Origin: Entophlyctis helioformis
Lineage: Eukaryota; Chytridiomycota; Chytridiomycetes; Chytridiales; Chytriomycetaceae
Direction of reading: 5' to 3'
DNA: 64,000 nucleotides
Assembly (NCBI GenBank): GCA_025526915.1
Contig: JAHLKH010000108.1
Span: forward strand, 27,998 to 91,997
A program made the position numbers and the translations under genes. A model generated the notes under the pieces. It was given only the letters and a program-made list of their open reading frames with translations, was not told the DNA's origin and did no database searches. Shown piece by piece: positions 34,559 to 49,516 of this stretch. Each line of letters begins with the position of its first letter. Within the stretch, counting starts at the first letter, position 1.

Positions 34559-36845
34559 TCAGTGAGCACGCTCGGTCACTGCGACAAACAGACCGTTCTT
34601 GAGAGACGACGTGATGTACGTGACAAACTCAAACGTCTGGCCCTCGACCAGCTTGAACGAAAAGTTGCGCAGCAGATGGATGGCTGCCACGCGAACCTCG
34701 ACGTTGGCCATCTTCTGGCCGATGCAGACGTGACCACCGTCGCCAAACGGATTGTACGTGTTTGGCACTGGAGTAAAGTCGTTCCAGCGCTCGGGAATGA
34801 ACGACTCGGGGTCCTTCCAGAAACGCGGGTCCTTCATGGTGCCGTTGAGGCGGAGTGAAAAGTTGACGCCGGCAGGGAACGTAACACCGTTGAGCGTGAC
34901 AGGTTTGACGGACGTGCGGGAAAGGAGAGGGGCAGTCGGGTAGTAGCGCATCGACTCTTTGATGACCCAGTCGAGGTACCTGGATTGGATCATGTCAGTA
35001 TCCGCATATCCTTCGTGATGCTTCACAGACAATAGCCGGTGATAAGGCGTGGTCATGGCACGACGCACTTGAACTGGAAGAGATTCTCGATGGTGATCTT
35101 GCCGTCAATGCTTGCGTAGACACGGTCAATGTCAGCAACAAGCTTGGCCATGACGTCGGGATGCTCGCAAAGCACAAGTATCAGGTGCGTGAGCGTATTG
35201 GCAGACGTCCTGCAGTAAAATGTTGGCATGTGTAAGTGCATCGCAAGTTGGTGTGCCATCCTGGTAAGACACTCACTCGTGGCCAGCAACAAAGAAGCCC
35301 AGCGTCTCTCCAATGACTTCGTCCTCGGTCATTCGCTGGGCAAGGCAATGCATGGCAGTCGGTCAGACAGACGGCGCTGCATTGTGCAAGATGAGTGATG
35401 CGCGATGCGCGATGGCGATCACTCACGTTCTCGGGCGACACAGACGGGTCGTCGCAGTTGAGAAGGAGACGGTCGAGCACGTCCATGTCCCACTTGCCCC
35501 TTTCCGCGTGGCCGCCGCTGATCATTGCAGCACGACGCTCTGCAATGACATCTCGGACCAGCTTCTTGGTGTAGCTGCGCACGCTGGCAACCTCTGGAGA
35601 GTCCGAGGCGATTCCGTTCCGCTTCCAAAGGAAATGCGGCGTGTACAGACGCTGCAGTCAAGGCACGCAAGATGCGGGGAGTCAGCCCATCTGCAGATGC
35701 AGATTCAGATGCAGATTCAGATGCAGATGCATGTACGATGCCAAGTCGCGTACATTCTGGGCAATGGCCATGGTGGCAGACAGGTTCTTTTGAGCCATGG
35801 CCTGGTCGCTGGTGCCGAGCTTGGAGACGGATTCGAGGTTCTTGGAGAAGCCGATCTTGCCAATGACGTCGAGCGTGAGGGCGGCCATGTACTCGTGGAA
35901 GTCGATTGTGATGCCGTTGGGCGAGGTGGACGCCTTGATCAGGACGCGCAGGTCGGCAGCGACCGTGTTCACCACGTCGGCGGTTGCTGTGATGGTTTGG
36001 CGCAGATGGCTGGGGCCAAAGGCCGGCTGGAGGAGCTTGCGATGGCGCTTCCACTGGTCGTTGGTGGGAAGCATGAACAGCGCATGGTCGAGCACGCCGC
36101 TGTTTGTGGTTGGGGCATTGCAATCATGGGCCAATGCGGTCAGCCAGGTAGATGGGCATCGACTGCACCAACGTGCAGGCTGGCCAGGATCCAAAGCATC
36201 ATCCGCATCAATGCCGTGAGCAGGACAGTCGTGACCAACCTTGCAGCAACATCACGAAAGGCAGGGCGTCCAAACTCGTCGGGAGTCGTGAGAATGCGCT
36301 TGATCAAGTCAGGGTCGGAGACGACGACCCTGTACTCGCCGAGCATACTAAAGGCGGCCAGGTCGCCGTACTTTTTGGCCAGGATGTCAAAGTACTTGAA
36401 GGCTCTTCCCTTGGCGTATCTGAGAGCAACGGCGACAGAGCGGCAGAGCAGCAGAGTGTGAGCGTAACCATGGCGCGCCAAGCATGGCACGCTCCTCCAC
36501 CAGCTCCACCAGAGCCACCAGAGCCATCATAGATATCATAGATATCATAGATATCAGAGCTAACAGAGCCAGCAGCACACAGGCGGCTGCAGAGGACCAG
36601 ACGCAGAAGCGAGACGGCAGTGGCGGCGCAGGGGCATGCACCACTCACGGAGCAAACTCGAGAAAGTTGCCGAGGATGGGCCAGCCAGGCGGTCTGGGGA
36701 TGGCGGCCGGCGGAGTGGGCGTGAGGGCGGCGGCCAGCCAGTACAGAAGCGGCACGGCGGCGACAGCAGCAGCGACAGCCAGAGACAGCTGGCTCTGGCG
36801 CTGGAGCGAGTCGGCGAGGGAGTTGAGTGTGCTGAGGATGGCCAT
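34559..36845 (-). CDS. cytochrome P450 monooxygenase, membrane-anchored
   Basis: Seven exons (36649-36845, 36240-36419, 35754-36099, 35427-35651, 35277-35335, 35069-35209, 34559-34979) join in frame to 522 residues. The N-terminus has a hydrophobic anchor (LSLAVAAAVAAVPLLYWLA) and a proline hinge (PRPPGWPILGN). The I-helix oxygen motif is AGHETSAN, split by an intron; K-helix ExxR is KESMR; the PERW motif is present; the heme-binding loop is FGDGGHVCIGQ with the cysteine ligand. These features make it an intact microsomal class II P450, dependent on a P450 reductase. The substrate cannot be inferred. It is flanked on both sides by paralogous ankyrin genes. Confidence 0.93.
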
Positions 36846-37194
36846 GCTGGAGATGGATGGGGACAGCGCGACGAGGAGCGTGACGAGGACCCTTTTCAAT
36901 GGAGAAGTCGTGGCGTGGCGGTGCTCGCATGTGATTCGCGTCCCAGCATCGCCGCTGTCGGCGATGCCAGAGCAGCGTCACTGCCCGACAGCGTCACTGC
37001 CCAACAGCGCGCTGCTCGATTGCCCAGATCTCAGACCGGATCGCTCGATGTGACACTTGCAGCAAGTCCGCTCAGCCCACCCGCCTCGAGTGCCTGCATC
37101 TGCTGCGCATTGTATGCTGCCGCCAAGTCCACCACGCCAGCCGCACTGTGCACAATGGCATGCCGTGCCGGTGGTTGTCCCACATTCTCGTGAG
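36846..37194. other. shared upstream region of P450 and ankyrin gene 2
   Basis: About 350 nt between divergent starts. It contains a small duplication of CAGCGTCACTGCCC near 36970-37000 and a block (37131-37190, CCACGCCAGCC to GTGGTTGTCCCACATTCTC) also found just upstream of ankyrin gene 1 at about 31640-31697, so the duplicated unit includes promoter DNA. Confidence 0.6.
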
Positions 37195-38668
37195 ATGCAA
37201 CAGCACTTGTTGGACGATCGTGCCAAGTGGATCTTGTCGTCACAGCCACAAAGAGAGCAAGCGGCTGTGGCGATGAAGGCGGAGCGACAGACAGACAACG
37301 CAGATGCAGCAGCGGCCAGCGTTGAGCCAGCTGCAGGACAGCCGCCTACGCAGCCGCCAGCCAAGCGACTCAAGACAACAGCAGAAGCAGCAGCAGCAAC
37401 AACACCACAGCCAAGTGTGCCTCGCTATGTGGTGCCGCCAGCCACCGGCGACCTTGCGTACGGCAGCAGCCACTGGGACGGCAAGCCCGCCGAGATCCAC
37501 GCCTTGATCCTCAAGCACGCCGGCCCGCTCACTCGCTTCCTGTGCGGCCTGCTCGGCGACAAGGCCACACTCGACGAAGCGACCAAGCGACAGCTGTGGA
37601 TCGAAGCGTTCAAGATGGACTGGCAGGGCGATCTGGCTCTGCTGCCTGACGTTAAGTTATCGGCCGACAACGGACTGCTCCTCGCACACTCTCGCTCGAT
37701 GTACGACCGGCTCTGCAAGCGCTTTCCGCAGTACAACGAGGACACGTATAAGAAGGACGATGCAGACAACAACAACTACGACGGATCGTCCCTCTTCACT
37801 CACTGGCACAGCAGCCGCTTGCTTCTCATCGCCATGCGGCACTGCTGGTTCGATCTGCTCGACTTTTCGTTTCCGATCGCACTCGCTCGCTTGTCCATCC
37901 GCTTTGGATGCCTCGATCTGCTCAGGCATCTCGACGAAACATACAACATTCTCCGTGACTGGATGACCGTGTACGATGGGACAACGAGGCACTGGTCCAC
38001 CGCAGTCGATCAGGCAGCAGGCCGTGGGCAGCTTGATGTTATGCAGTACCTGTTTGATGCGGGCGTAGCGGGATGCACGACACATGCCATGCAAAACGCG
38101 GCTGAAAACGGTCACCTGCATGTGGTCAAGTGGCTGCATGCCAATAGGATGGAAGGATGCACACAGCGGGCAATGGACCTTGCGGCTTCCAACGGTCATC
38201 TGCATGTCGTCATCTGGCTCCACGAGAATCGGACGGAAGGATGTACACATCTGGCAATGCTGAATGCTGCCAAACAGGGCCATCTGCTATCGTCAGTGGT
38301 TGCACGAGACGCGCGGTGAAGAGTGCACGCCACTCGCACTGGATGCCGCCATCACCTCGGGACATCTGGACGTTGCCAAGTACATGCACTCCAAGGGCGT
38401 TCGCGCATCGAGTGGTATCGTCGATTTGGTGTCCATCGATGGCAATGCAGAGATGCTGCAGTACTTGCTGGATTGCGGATACTCGGTTGAACCCAGAGCA
38501 CTCAACCGCGCCAAGAATGCCGCCATCGCCAACATTCTCTTTGACAGCCTCACGTTGGACCGGGCACAGGCGCTGCTCGCGGAAGCAAGCCAAGGGAAGC
38601 CCAACAAGGCCACCATCAAGCGGCTCGAGTCGACCATCAAGAAACTGCAAAAGCCGCGGAAGCGATGA
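37195..38668 (+). pseudogene. ankyrin-repeat protein, paralogue 2, one frame shift
   Basis: Starts MQQHLLDDRAKWILSSQ and matches paralogue 1 along its whole length: the head (ERQTDNADAAAA), the VVPPATGDLAYG block, HALILKHAGPLTRFL, FKMDWQGDLALLPD, the ankyrin repeats and the end RLESTIKKLQKPRKR. It has fewer repeats (about five intact) than paralogue 1. At about 38285 the frame changes by one base between AAKQGHL and QWLHETRGEECT; without it a stop follows at 38319. Either a recent lesion or an assembly error. A short reverse-transcriptase remnant follows on the other strand. Confidence 0.7.
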
Positions 38669-38699
38669 ATGGAGAGCCAAGAGCCGCTGTTGGAATGAA

Positions 38700-38815
38700 G
38701 ACGAGATTGCCGCACTTGTCCGCGCACAGATGCCAAGACCTTTGGATGCTGATCTTGGGGATGCCGATCTCGGGGATGCCATCGAGTATGTCGTTGAGCA
38801 AGATGCCACATCACG
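38700..38815 (-). mobile_element. short reverse-transcriptase remnant, antisense to ankyrin gene 2
   Basis: On the minus strand this reads ILLNDILDGIPEIGIPKISIQRSW, matching FILLLNNSLYGIPEISIQRPS in the fragment after ankyrin gene 1. It keeps only the end of the PLSxLLF block and what follows. Confidence 0.55.
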
Positions 38816-38978
38816 TGACCAGTTTGACATCCAGTCACTTCCTTCATCGATCTAACCAGTCGACCTGAAAGCAACATTCCTGTAGGTGGCGTGGTTGGCT
38901 GCAGATGCGTGCCGCCGACTGGCTGTCCGTGCTGGCTGCTGACTATCAAGGGCCATGGAATGGCATGCTGGCGTGCAG

Positions 38979-39884
38979 ATGGGCAATCTGGTCAGCAAGC
39001 GAGGGCCGACGGTGTCGACCAAGGACAAGGCCGTGCTGGAGCTCAAAGTGCAGCGAGACAAGCTCAAGCAGTACGAGAAGAAGGTGAAGAGTGTGCTGCG
39101 GTGGCAGCGTCAGCCAGGCGCAAGCTGCGACCAGCCGACTGACCGACGCACACGGTGTCGAACAGCTGCAAAGCGTGCTGGACAGAGAGCTGCAGGTGGC
39201 TCGCGAGCAGCTGCGGGCCAAGAACCACCACGCCGCACGGCTGGCGCTCGCCAAGAAGAAGTACCAGGAGCAGCTGCTCAGCCAGGTGGGCGACCAGCTG
39301 CTCAACCTCGAGCAGCTGACCACGTCCATAGAATACGCTCTCGTCGAGCAGCGTGTGCTCGAGGGGCTCAAGCAGGGTGCCAGCGTGCTCACGGAACTCA
39401 ACAAGGAGATGCGCATCGAGGATGTCGAGCGGCTCATGGACGATACGGCCGATGCGATTGCATACCAGAACGAGGTGTCGGACCTGCTCAGCGGGCGGTT
39501 TACCGAAGAGGACGAGGCGGACATTATGGCGCAGCTGGATGCGCTTGTTGAACAAGAGGTGCGCTTGCTTTCCGGCTTGTTTGCTTGCTTGCTTGCCTTT
39601 CGGCATTCGCCACCAATGGATTGATGCTCATCCGGCTTGGTCTGTGTGGACAGAATGCCGAGGCTGTCGGCGAGATGCCCGCCGTGCCCAAGAACGATAT
39701 CGTCGATCTTGGCAGCACGCCTGCCACGGCCGAGATACGGAAACCAGGTAAGCCGGCCGAGGCAGCCACGCGTTCTGGTGGATGGACTCTCTCACCCACA
39801 CCCAACACAGTGGCAGAAGGATCGTCCAAGTCCAAGGGAAAGCAAAAGGTCAAGCAGTCTCTTGAAGAGCCTGTGGCTGCATAG
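38979..39884 (+). CDS. VPS20: ESCRT-III subunit Vps20/CHMP6
   Basis: Four exons (38979-39083, 39166-39558, 39654-39747, 39811-39884) give 221 residues. The start MGNLVSKRG has the Gly2 myristoylation signal of Vps20/CHMP6. The core reads KDKAVLELKVQRDKLKQYEKK then, after the first intron, LQSVLDRELQVAREQL, KKKYQEQLLSQVGDQLLNLEQL, IEYALVEQRVLEGLKQG, EMRIEDVERLMDDTADAIAYQNEVSDLLSG and FTEEDEADIMAQLDAL. The spacing across intron 1 equals that of CHMP6, which fixed the acceptor choice. Vps20 receives ESCRT-II and starts Snf7 filament growth on endosomes. Confidence 0.93.
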
Positions 39885-40011
39885 TCAAACAGGCCGGAAT
39901 GGCCGGAGCCGGTTGGCCACCATGTATGAAGCAACGGACAGGTGTATCGGACAGACGAGACCGCACCCCCCAATACACATTCATTGTATGTATATACCAC
40001 ACGATCTGTAT

Positions 40012-42512
<2,501 letters not shown>

Positions 42513-42626
42513 GTTTGGTCGTGGTCGTGGTTTGTATTTCGTGGTTTGCGCCGAATCCGTTTCCCCCGCCCGCCCACTCTCCCGCCCGCTCACCCGCCCG
42601 CCCCGCCGTTCAACCCAAACCCGCCG

Positions 42627-45443
42627 ATGCTCACCATCATCCCGCACAGACCACAGGTGAGGCAGCGAGGCGGGCCGGCTGTGACTGTGTGACTGTGACT
42701 GTGCCAGTGTCTCACAACGACTCTCTCGCACAACGACTCTCTCGCACAACGACTCTCTCGCACAACCACCACTACAACCACCTCTACAACAACGCACACC
42801 GACGAGCAGCACTTTTCGTGGGACTGCGGGCTGGTGTCGGTGTCGATGGTGCTTGCGGGCATGGGCGTGCCCCGCTCGCAGCCGCACGACATCTATGCGC
42901 TGTACCCGGTGCAGTCCATCTGGACCATCGACCTCGCCTACATCCTGCGCCACTTTGACGTCCACGACTTTAGTGAGTGTCTCTCGAGTGTCTCACTGCT
43001 GTGTGGTGCTGTGCTGTGTGGTGCTATTCACGAGTCATCTGCTAGTCATCCACTAGTCATCCACTATGCATCTGCTATGCATCCACTAGTCATCCACTAG
43101 TCAATATGCACTGACTCTTGCCTTAAAACGGCGCACCCTCCCGCGCATCCTCGCCCGCATCCTCGCCCGCACAGCCATGTACACGTCCTACATCGGCGTC
43201 AACTGGCAGAACGTCTCCAAGCACTTCTACACCGACACCTCGTCCGACGACATCCGCAGGGTCCACTCGCTGTTTGCAAAGGCCCGCGACGCCCACGTCC
43301 GCGTCGTGCCCCTCGTGCTGTCCATCGACGACATCCGTCGCTTCCTCGTCTCAAACAGATACGCCATCATCATGCTCGTCAACGTCAATCTCCTCTCCTG
43401 CTCCCTCTGTCGCAAGCTGGCCCGCTCGCGCACCCCCTGTGGCATCCCCGCCATCGCCGCCGCCATGAACCCGTGCCGTCGCCGCTCGTCTGCTGCAAAG
43501 CCGGCTGGCCGGCTTCGGCTTCGGCTCCGGCTGGCAACGCTCGCTCCGCACACGACCCCAACAGCGGCAGCGACACGAGCAACAGCAGCAACGGCAGCAA
43601 CGGTAGTAGCAGCGACGACGAAGAAGACGAGGTCGAGGACGCCAGTGGCAGTGCTGTGCACATCCACAGCACCAACAACAGTGCCCATTCTCGCAACAAC
43701 GCAAGCAGCAGCGCAGAGGGTGCATCTGGCTCGGCTGGATCGGATGTCGGGGCTGCAGCGGCGGATGAGCAGAAGCAGCCCCGTCGCTCCATCTCGTGGT
43801 CGTCCGTCTCGCACTACGTTGGCAGCGGCGTTGCTGGCCTGGCCGGCGTCGTCACCCTGGTCGGTGGACGTCTCAGAATGAGCGTCGGCGCGCTTGGCAC
43901 CAACCGCTCGTCTGCACCTGCATCCGAAACCTCCAAAGGAGCGGCGTCTGATGCAGCCGCTTCATCCGTGCAGCCCCATGCAGACGACGGCGACGACAAC
44001 GCAGACGACAGCATCTGCAGCATGCATGATCAGACGCGTCCGCTGCTGGCTTCGGCTGTCAAGGAACCGCGCTATGTCACCGCGGCCACCACGCCGCTCA
44101 CGCCAGCCAGCCGCCCAGCCGCCTCTTCATCCGCATCGTCATCTGCAGTCCACCCTGCTGCAAACCCCCCACCAGCAAAGGCGCCGCCATCAAACACGGC
44201 AGACTCGCCCATCTCGCCGTCGGCAGCTTCGGTAGCCAGCACAGCATCGACACTCTTCTTCTCGTCGTCCCTCACCACACCCTCGATCCTGTCAAGCTTA
44301 ACTTTTGGCGCACTGGGCTCCAAGCCCCAACCCCCAACTGCACAGCCACCACCACCAGCAGCAGCACCACCTGCACCTGCACCCGCACCTGTTACCACAC
44401 ATGGCGACATATCCGCATCCGCATCTACACCACCATCGACTCCCTCGACTCCCATCCGTCTTCCCAATGCTGCATCTGGATCGGCTGGATCTGCATCTGC
44501 TAGTCGCCGCATGTCTACGGTTGGCTCAGCCCCAACGGCTTCATCACCCACCAAGCAGCAACAGCAGCAGCAGCAGTTCAAGGCACAGTCGTCGCCTCGC
44601 CTGTCGTTCCTTTCTTCTGCTCCTCCTGGAAGCACCAAGGCGGGCAACGGCAACAGCAGCAACGGCAGCGGCAGCGGCATGGCTAGTACAGGCTCTGGCG
44701 CTGGCGCCAGTTCCAGTGCCAATGCCAGTGCCACTCCAAGCACGTCGTCAAGATCTCAGCGACGCCAGTCTGTGCCGTCTGGATGTCTGCCCATGCGTTC
44801 GCCGCTCCACCAGCAACGGCCATCGCCGTCTCGCACTCAGACGCCTACACCGACTTCCAACCGAGCAGCGTCTGGCTCCTCGCCGTCTGTGTTGTTCCCG
44901 TCGACGTTGCCGCCTCCAACGTCATCGCCATCCGGCCGCAATGGACCCGAGCCTCTCTCTGTGCCGCGTCCCCGGTCCATGTCGGTTTCGGGCTCGGTGG
45001 CTGGGCCTGGGTCAAGCAGCCCGTCCCGTGTTCCGCGATCTGGCCCAACCAGCACAGCGTTTTCTGCCACCTCTGCGCCGTCCAGATCGCATCTGCAGTC
45101 ACAGTCGCAGTCCAGAGGCACCGATGGTCCCGGCCCACGTCCCAGAAGCGGCAGTGTCAGCAGTAGCAGCAGCAGCAGCAACGCAGGCGTTGCGAATAGC
45201 AGCAAGTGCCTGCTGAACCCCTTCTTCCGCGCTGCAGGCAAGAAAGGATACGACATGATCTACGAGCCCGAGTTTGTCGGCCACTATGTGGTGCTCATTG
45301 GCTACGATCCTGCCACGGACATGTTTTCGTACCGCGACCCGGGTACCGAGGCACCGCTGTGCCAAGTGTCGAGCACCGTGCTCGAGGCGGCGCGCATGAG
45401 CAGCGGCACGGACCACGACCTGATTGTCATCAAGGTCATGTAG
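42627..45443 (+). CDS. GUCD1-like (guanylyl cyclase domain-containing 1) protein with long Ser-rich insert
   Basis: Exon 1 (42627-42656, MLTIIPHRPQ), exon 2 (42810-42972, HFSWDCGLVSVSMVLAGMG, SIWTIDLAYILRHF), exon 3 from 43175 (TMYTSYIGVNWQNVSKHFYTDT, AIIMLVNVNLLSCSL). A weak intron of about 90 nt near 43407-43498 is needed to continue as GWPASASAPAGN. The protein ends GHYVVLIGYDPATDMFSYRDPG, LEAARMSSGTDHDLIVIKVM. The WDCGL cysteine, ..GHYVVL.GY histidine and final GTD.D motif are those of the GUCD1 family, whose fold resembles papain-like peptidases. A low-complexity Ser/Ala/Pro/Gln insert of about 550 residues (43550-45200) separates the two halves; family members usually lack it. Confidence 0.8.
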
Positions 45444-45871
45444 AAAATGGATGGAGACGCAATGGGACGGTCGCCAATGCCGTCGTTGTTGTTGGTGTTG
45501 TTGTGGTTGATGGTTTTGGAGAGATGCCGTTGGAGGGATGGGGATCTCGGTAACTTTATGTTTGCACATGTTTGGCCAGCGACTTGTTGAAAATAAACTA
45601 CACTACACTACACTACCACTACACTACACTACCACTACACTACACTACACTACACTACACTACACTACACTACACCATAGTGGGGACGGGGGGTTTAGGG
45701 GGGGGTTTACGCATCAACTGTATTGCAATAGTACCGATCACCACGCGACTCGACTCTGTGAGGGGTTGGAGACAACGGCACTCCAACCCCACACATCCAG
45801 ACATCCAGACATCCAGACATCCAAACGAGCCAGCCCAACACGTCCACAACCACAGCCACAGCCGCAACCGA
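45444..45871. other. intergenic with stacked repeats
   Basis: Holds the 3' flank of the GUCD1-like gene, the ACTAC repeat, a G-run cluster that could form a G-quadruplex, and a run of CATCCAGA units (45795-45822). No gene seen. The next gene on the minus strand ends at 45872. Confidence 0.7.
45590..45680. repeat. (ACTAC)n pentanucleotide repeat
   Basis: CACTA and ACTAC units repeat from about 45598 to 45674 with occasional ACCACTAC variants. It is followed by a G-rich tract (45682-45712: runs of 4, 6 and 8 G). Confidence 0.9.
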
Positions 45872-48800
45872 CTACGTGCCGTACTTGTGCTTGTAGAATG
45901 CCTGAGGCAGGGCAGCCAGGACATGGAGAACCGGACGCTCCACAACGACCATATCCGTGCCAACGAATCCAGCAAACATGATGGCCTGGTAGCGGTGGTC
46001 CATGGTGGTGCCCTCGCTGTACGTGACCGTCTTGTTGCGCGTCGACAGCGATTTCGGCTTGACGTCGTCGGGCTCGTCAAACACGACGCCATCCATGGCA
46101 CTCGCACCTGTACCGGCACCTGCACCGGCATCGGCATCTGCAGCATCCGCGTCAGGAGCAGACGGCGCCATGACGAGCGCAAGCGCCTTGGCCTTGGCCG
46201 TCTGCTCGACCTGGGCCAACGCCTGGGCCTGGGCCTTGAGCGACATGTCCAGCGCACGGGACTTGCGCCGACTGAGTCTCACCTTGGCCGGCTTGGCCCC
46301 CGAGGCGGATCGGGGGGCAGGCGCCGGCGCCGGCATCAGCGACGAGACGAGCGACGACACGAGCGACGACACGAGGGCAGGGACGCGCGGCGCGACCTGG
46401 TGGGCACGCTTGCGCTCCATGTCGAGCAGCACCGCGTCGCGCGGGCCTAGCGGCCGCAGCAGGTCAAACGTGCAAATGTACGACTGGCCCCAGAGCGAGA
46501 GGAGGTGCGGGTGTGCCGGGTTGACCGTGACGCCCATGATGGCCTCGTGGCGCTGCACAAAGCGGAGCGGCAGCCGGTGCGAGTGCGTGCGCGACCAGTC
46601 TGTCAGCCGCATCGCGTCCACGTTGTACAGGTAAAACTCGTTGTTCATGCACGGCACAATGAGCGTCGGCTCAGTCGGGTGGAACGTCATGCACGTGTGC
46701 AGCGAGCGGAACGTGGGCAGCGTGGCGTGGAGCTTGAGCGTGTCCATGTTGTACACGTGGATGCGGTTCAGCACGTCGCCCGTGGCCAGCCAGAGCCCGT
46801 CTGTGCTGACGCTCAGCGACGACACGAACGCGCGCTGGTGGCCGTGCTGCTGGTGTGGGTGGCGGTACGAGTCGGCCGAGGGCGGCGCGGACCCCGACTG
46901 CAGGCTGGACAGCGTCGACGAGACGGTCGTGCCTGTGGCGTGGTGGTCAAAAACGGCAATCACCTGCATCGTCGAGTTGGCCACGCCGTCCTCGCCAAGG
47001 TCCACGACGCGGACGCGTGCATCTGTGCCTGCAATGATGAGGCGGCGAGCATCGGGCGAAAAAGTGAGCGAGTGTGCACCAGGGACCGAGGCCGGGAAGT
47101 TCTTGGCGCGCTTGACCACGGGCTGCTCCGTCTCGGCATTGAGCGCAATACAGTAGAGCTTGACGGTGTGCAGATCCGAGAGGGCCACCCACCGTCCGTC
47201 GTCAGAGATGGCCGAGGCACACAGATTGGTGCGTCCCTATTTGGAGACAAGAGCCATTGGCATTTCGGGTCAGCGTGCTGGCCATGCTAGCAAGGCTCGG
47301 ATACACAGAGAGTGGCTGCAACAAGACGGGGGCGACTCACGCTAAACTTGATGGAGATGATCTGCTTGTGGGGTGTGTGAGAGAGCCGCTGCTGGTCCTG
47401 CAGATTTGCAGGCGTCTGCAGCTCCGACTGTGCAACCGTGCCCAAACGCCAAATGTCGACATGGTCGTCGAAGCGGCTCAGAAGGAGACGAGCCGACTTG
47501 GCGACAGAGATGAGCGAGCGGTGCGGGAAGTATGGCATGCGCTGCTGCTTCATGCGGTAAAACTCGGCCGTGGGCGAGCTGAAGATGATGGAGGTGTCCA
47601 CACCACCCGAGACGAGCGTGTCAAAGGGCCGGTCCTCGAGGTACAGCAGCGCGCGGACATCGTGCGTGTGGTAGCGCTTCTGGCCCGACACGACCCAGGT
47701 CATTCTGGACGCCGGTGCACGCTTTCCAGCGGCAGGGCTTGCGGCCGATGCGCCATGGCTGCTGTTGCTGTTGCTGCTGTGGTAGTGGTGTGTGGCGCTC
47801 ACGTCGGTCAGGGTGATTTCGACAATCTTGCGATCCACGCCGGACGAGAAGACGCGAGTGCCGGCAGCGTTGGCGGCAAGACACAGGACGTCTGCGCCGT
47901 GTGCCTTGACGCGCTTGCGCAGCGTGGCCGTGTTCCAGTCCCAGAAGGTGACGTAGCCGAGCGAGTCGGCCGCAACAATGGTCTCTGTGGCCGGGCCGGT
48001 GCCCGACAAGGAGCGGAGCACCTTGATGTCCCAGACAATCGTGTCTTCGCCGCGGACCGTGTCCAGCGTCATGCGGTGGATGCTCTTGCCGGTCGCAACC
48101 GAGATCTTGCGGATGGTGCCCTTGGCCGAGCCAACGACCAGAAACTTGTCCGTCGGGTGCCAGGCCAGCGACATGACGCGCGTGGCCTGCTTCTCGACGG
48201 TCGAAAGGAACTCGAGGGGTCCGTCGGGCATGATGCGGAAGATGCGGACGTAGCCGTCCTCGCAGCCGACGGCGAGCAGCGTGTTGGCGTGGTTGGCCGC
48301 CATGCACCAGATGGGGCCGCCAAACGAGTCTGTTTCGTGGATGGGCAGGTGTGACGACAGATCGTGCTCGATGATCTGGCCCGTGAGGCCGGCCGCAAAC
48401 AGACGGAGCGGGCCGTCGCGCTTGAGCGGCTTCTTGTGCTTCTTGTGTTGCTGCTGCTGCTGCTGCTTCTTGGACGGCGTCTGCTGCTTTGAAGCGGCCG
48501 ACTTTTGGGACTGATCTGCGTCGGCATCGACGTCCATGTCGTTCTGAGCGTCGTCGTCCTCGGCAAGATCGGCCATCTGTTCATCCTTGTCCTCTTCGGC
48601 CTCGTCCTCTTGATCGCTGTCGGGGTCCTCGACGATGGGCTGTCTGACCCAGACGACGGACTCGATGGGCACGCTCGGCGAGCCAGGGATGGTCTGTCGG
48701 TGCGAGCATATGCGCATCCATGTTCAAGGTCCAGGTCCAGGTGAAGGCCAAGGTCAGCGGAATTCTCTTTTTTTTTGGAGCGAAGATCGGGGCGGTCGCA

Positions 48801-49223
48801 TCGCAGGCCGAGCGACAGATGGACATGAAGGCATGCAGACAGACATGCAGACAGACATGCAGACATGCAGAGGGCGAGGCGAGCAGGACGCACCCGCTCG
48901 AGGAACCAGCCTTGGCCGCGAGGGTTCCACAGCTCAATGTCGCCATTGGCACGGGCCACGGCCAGATGGCGCATGAGAGCGTCGGTGGTCGCAGCAGCGG
49001 GCGAGGCAGACGGAGTCGGGGAGGGCAGCGGGCTGAATGCCATGGAGACGATGGCGGTGGGCGTGTACTGCACGAAGCGGCAGCGGTGGACGGCGACAAA
49101 GTCTGCGTCTGCGGCGTCTGCCAGGCCGGCCGTGGCTGCGCTTACTGCTGCGCTCACGGCTGCACTTGTCGCTGCTGCTGCGCTTGCTGTTGCTGCGCTT
49201 GCTGCTGCTGCACTCGCAGGCAT
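45872..49223 (-). CDS. UTP4: U3 snoRNP WD40 protein Utp4 (cirhin)
   Basis: Three exons (48894-49223, 47341-48693, 45872-47236) give about 1015 residues. Utp4 is part of the t-UTP subcomplex that binds pre-rRNA early in small-subunit processing in the nucleolus. Diagnostic parts are VHRCRFVQYTPTAIVSMAFSP, LAVARANGDIELWNPRGQGWFLER followed by TIPGSPSVPIESVVWV, RLFAAGLTGQIIEHDLSS, VMSLAWHPTDKFLVVGSAKGTIRK and, at the C-terminus, FAGFVGTDMVVVERPVLHVLAALPQAFYKHKYGT. Low-complexity acidic and Gln/Lys inserts (about 48420-48640) and an Ala-rich head and tail make it longer than the yeast protein. Confidence 0.92.
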
Positions 49224-49516
49224 TTTTGGTGTTTTTTGATTAGTGTGATTGGTGTGATTTGTGTGATTGGCAGAGTGAGCTGCTTGAGGGCCAGGCGCTG
49301 ATTGGCTGCCCCTTGAGCAAGCGCTGCTGATTGGGCGGGGCCGAGATCCTCACTCACGATTTTACAGGCTGCATTGCTGTAAGTTGGCTGGCTGGCTGGC
49401 TGGCTGGTTGGTGGTGGCATCCTCGCAGATGTGCGGCGTCCACTGGCCGACCATGCGTGGCTGCAGGCACTTTATTCACCGTTTGATGCGTCGACCCAAC
49501 GGCTTCAAGGCCGCAG

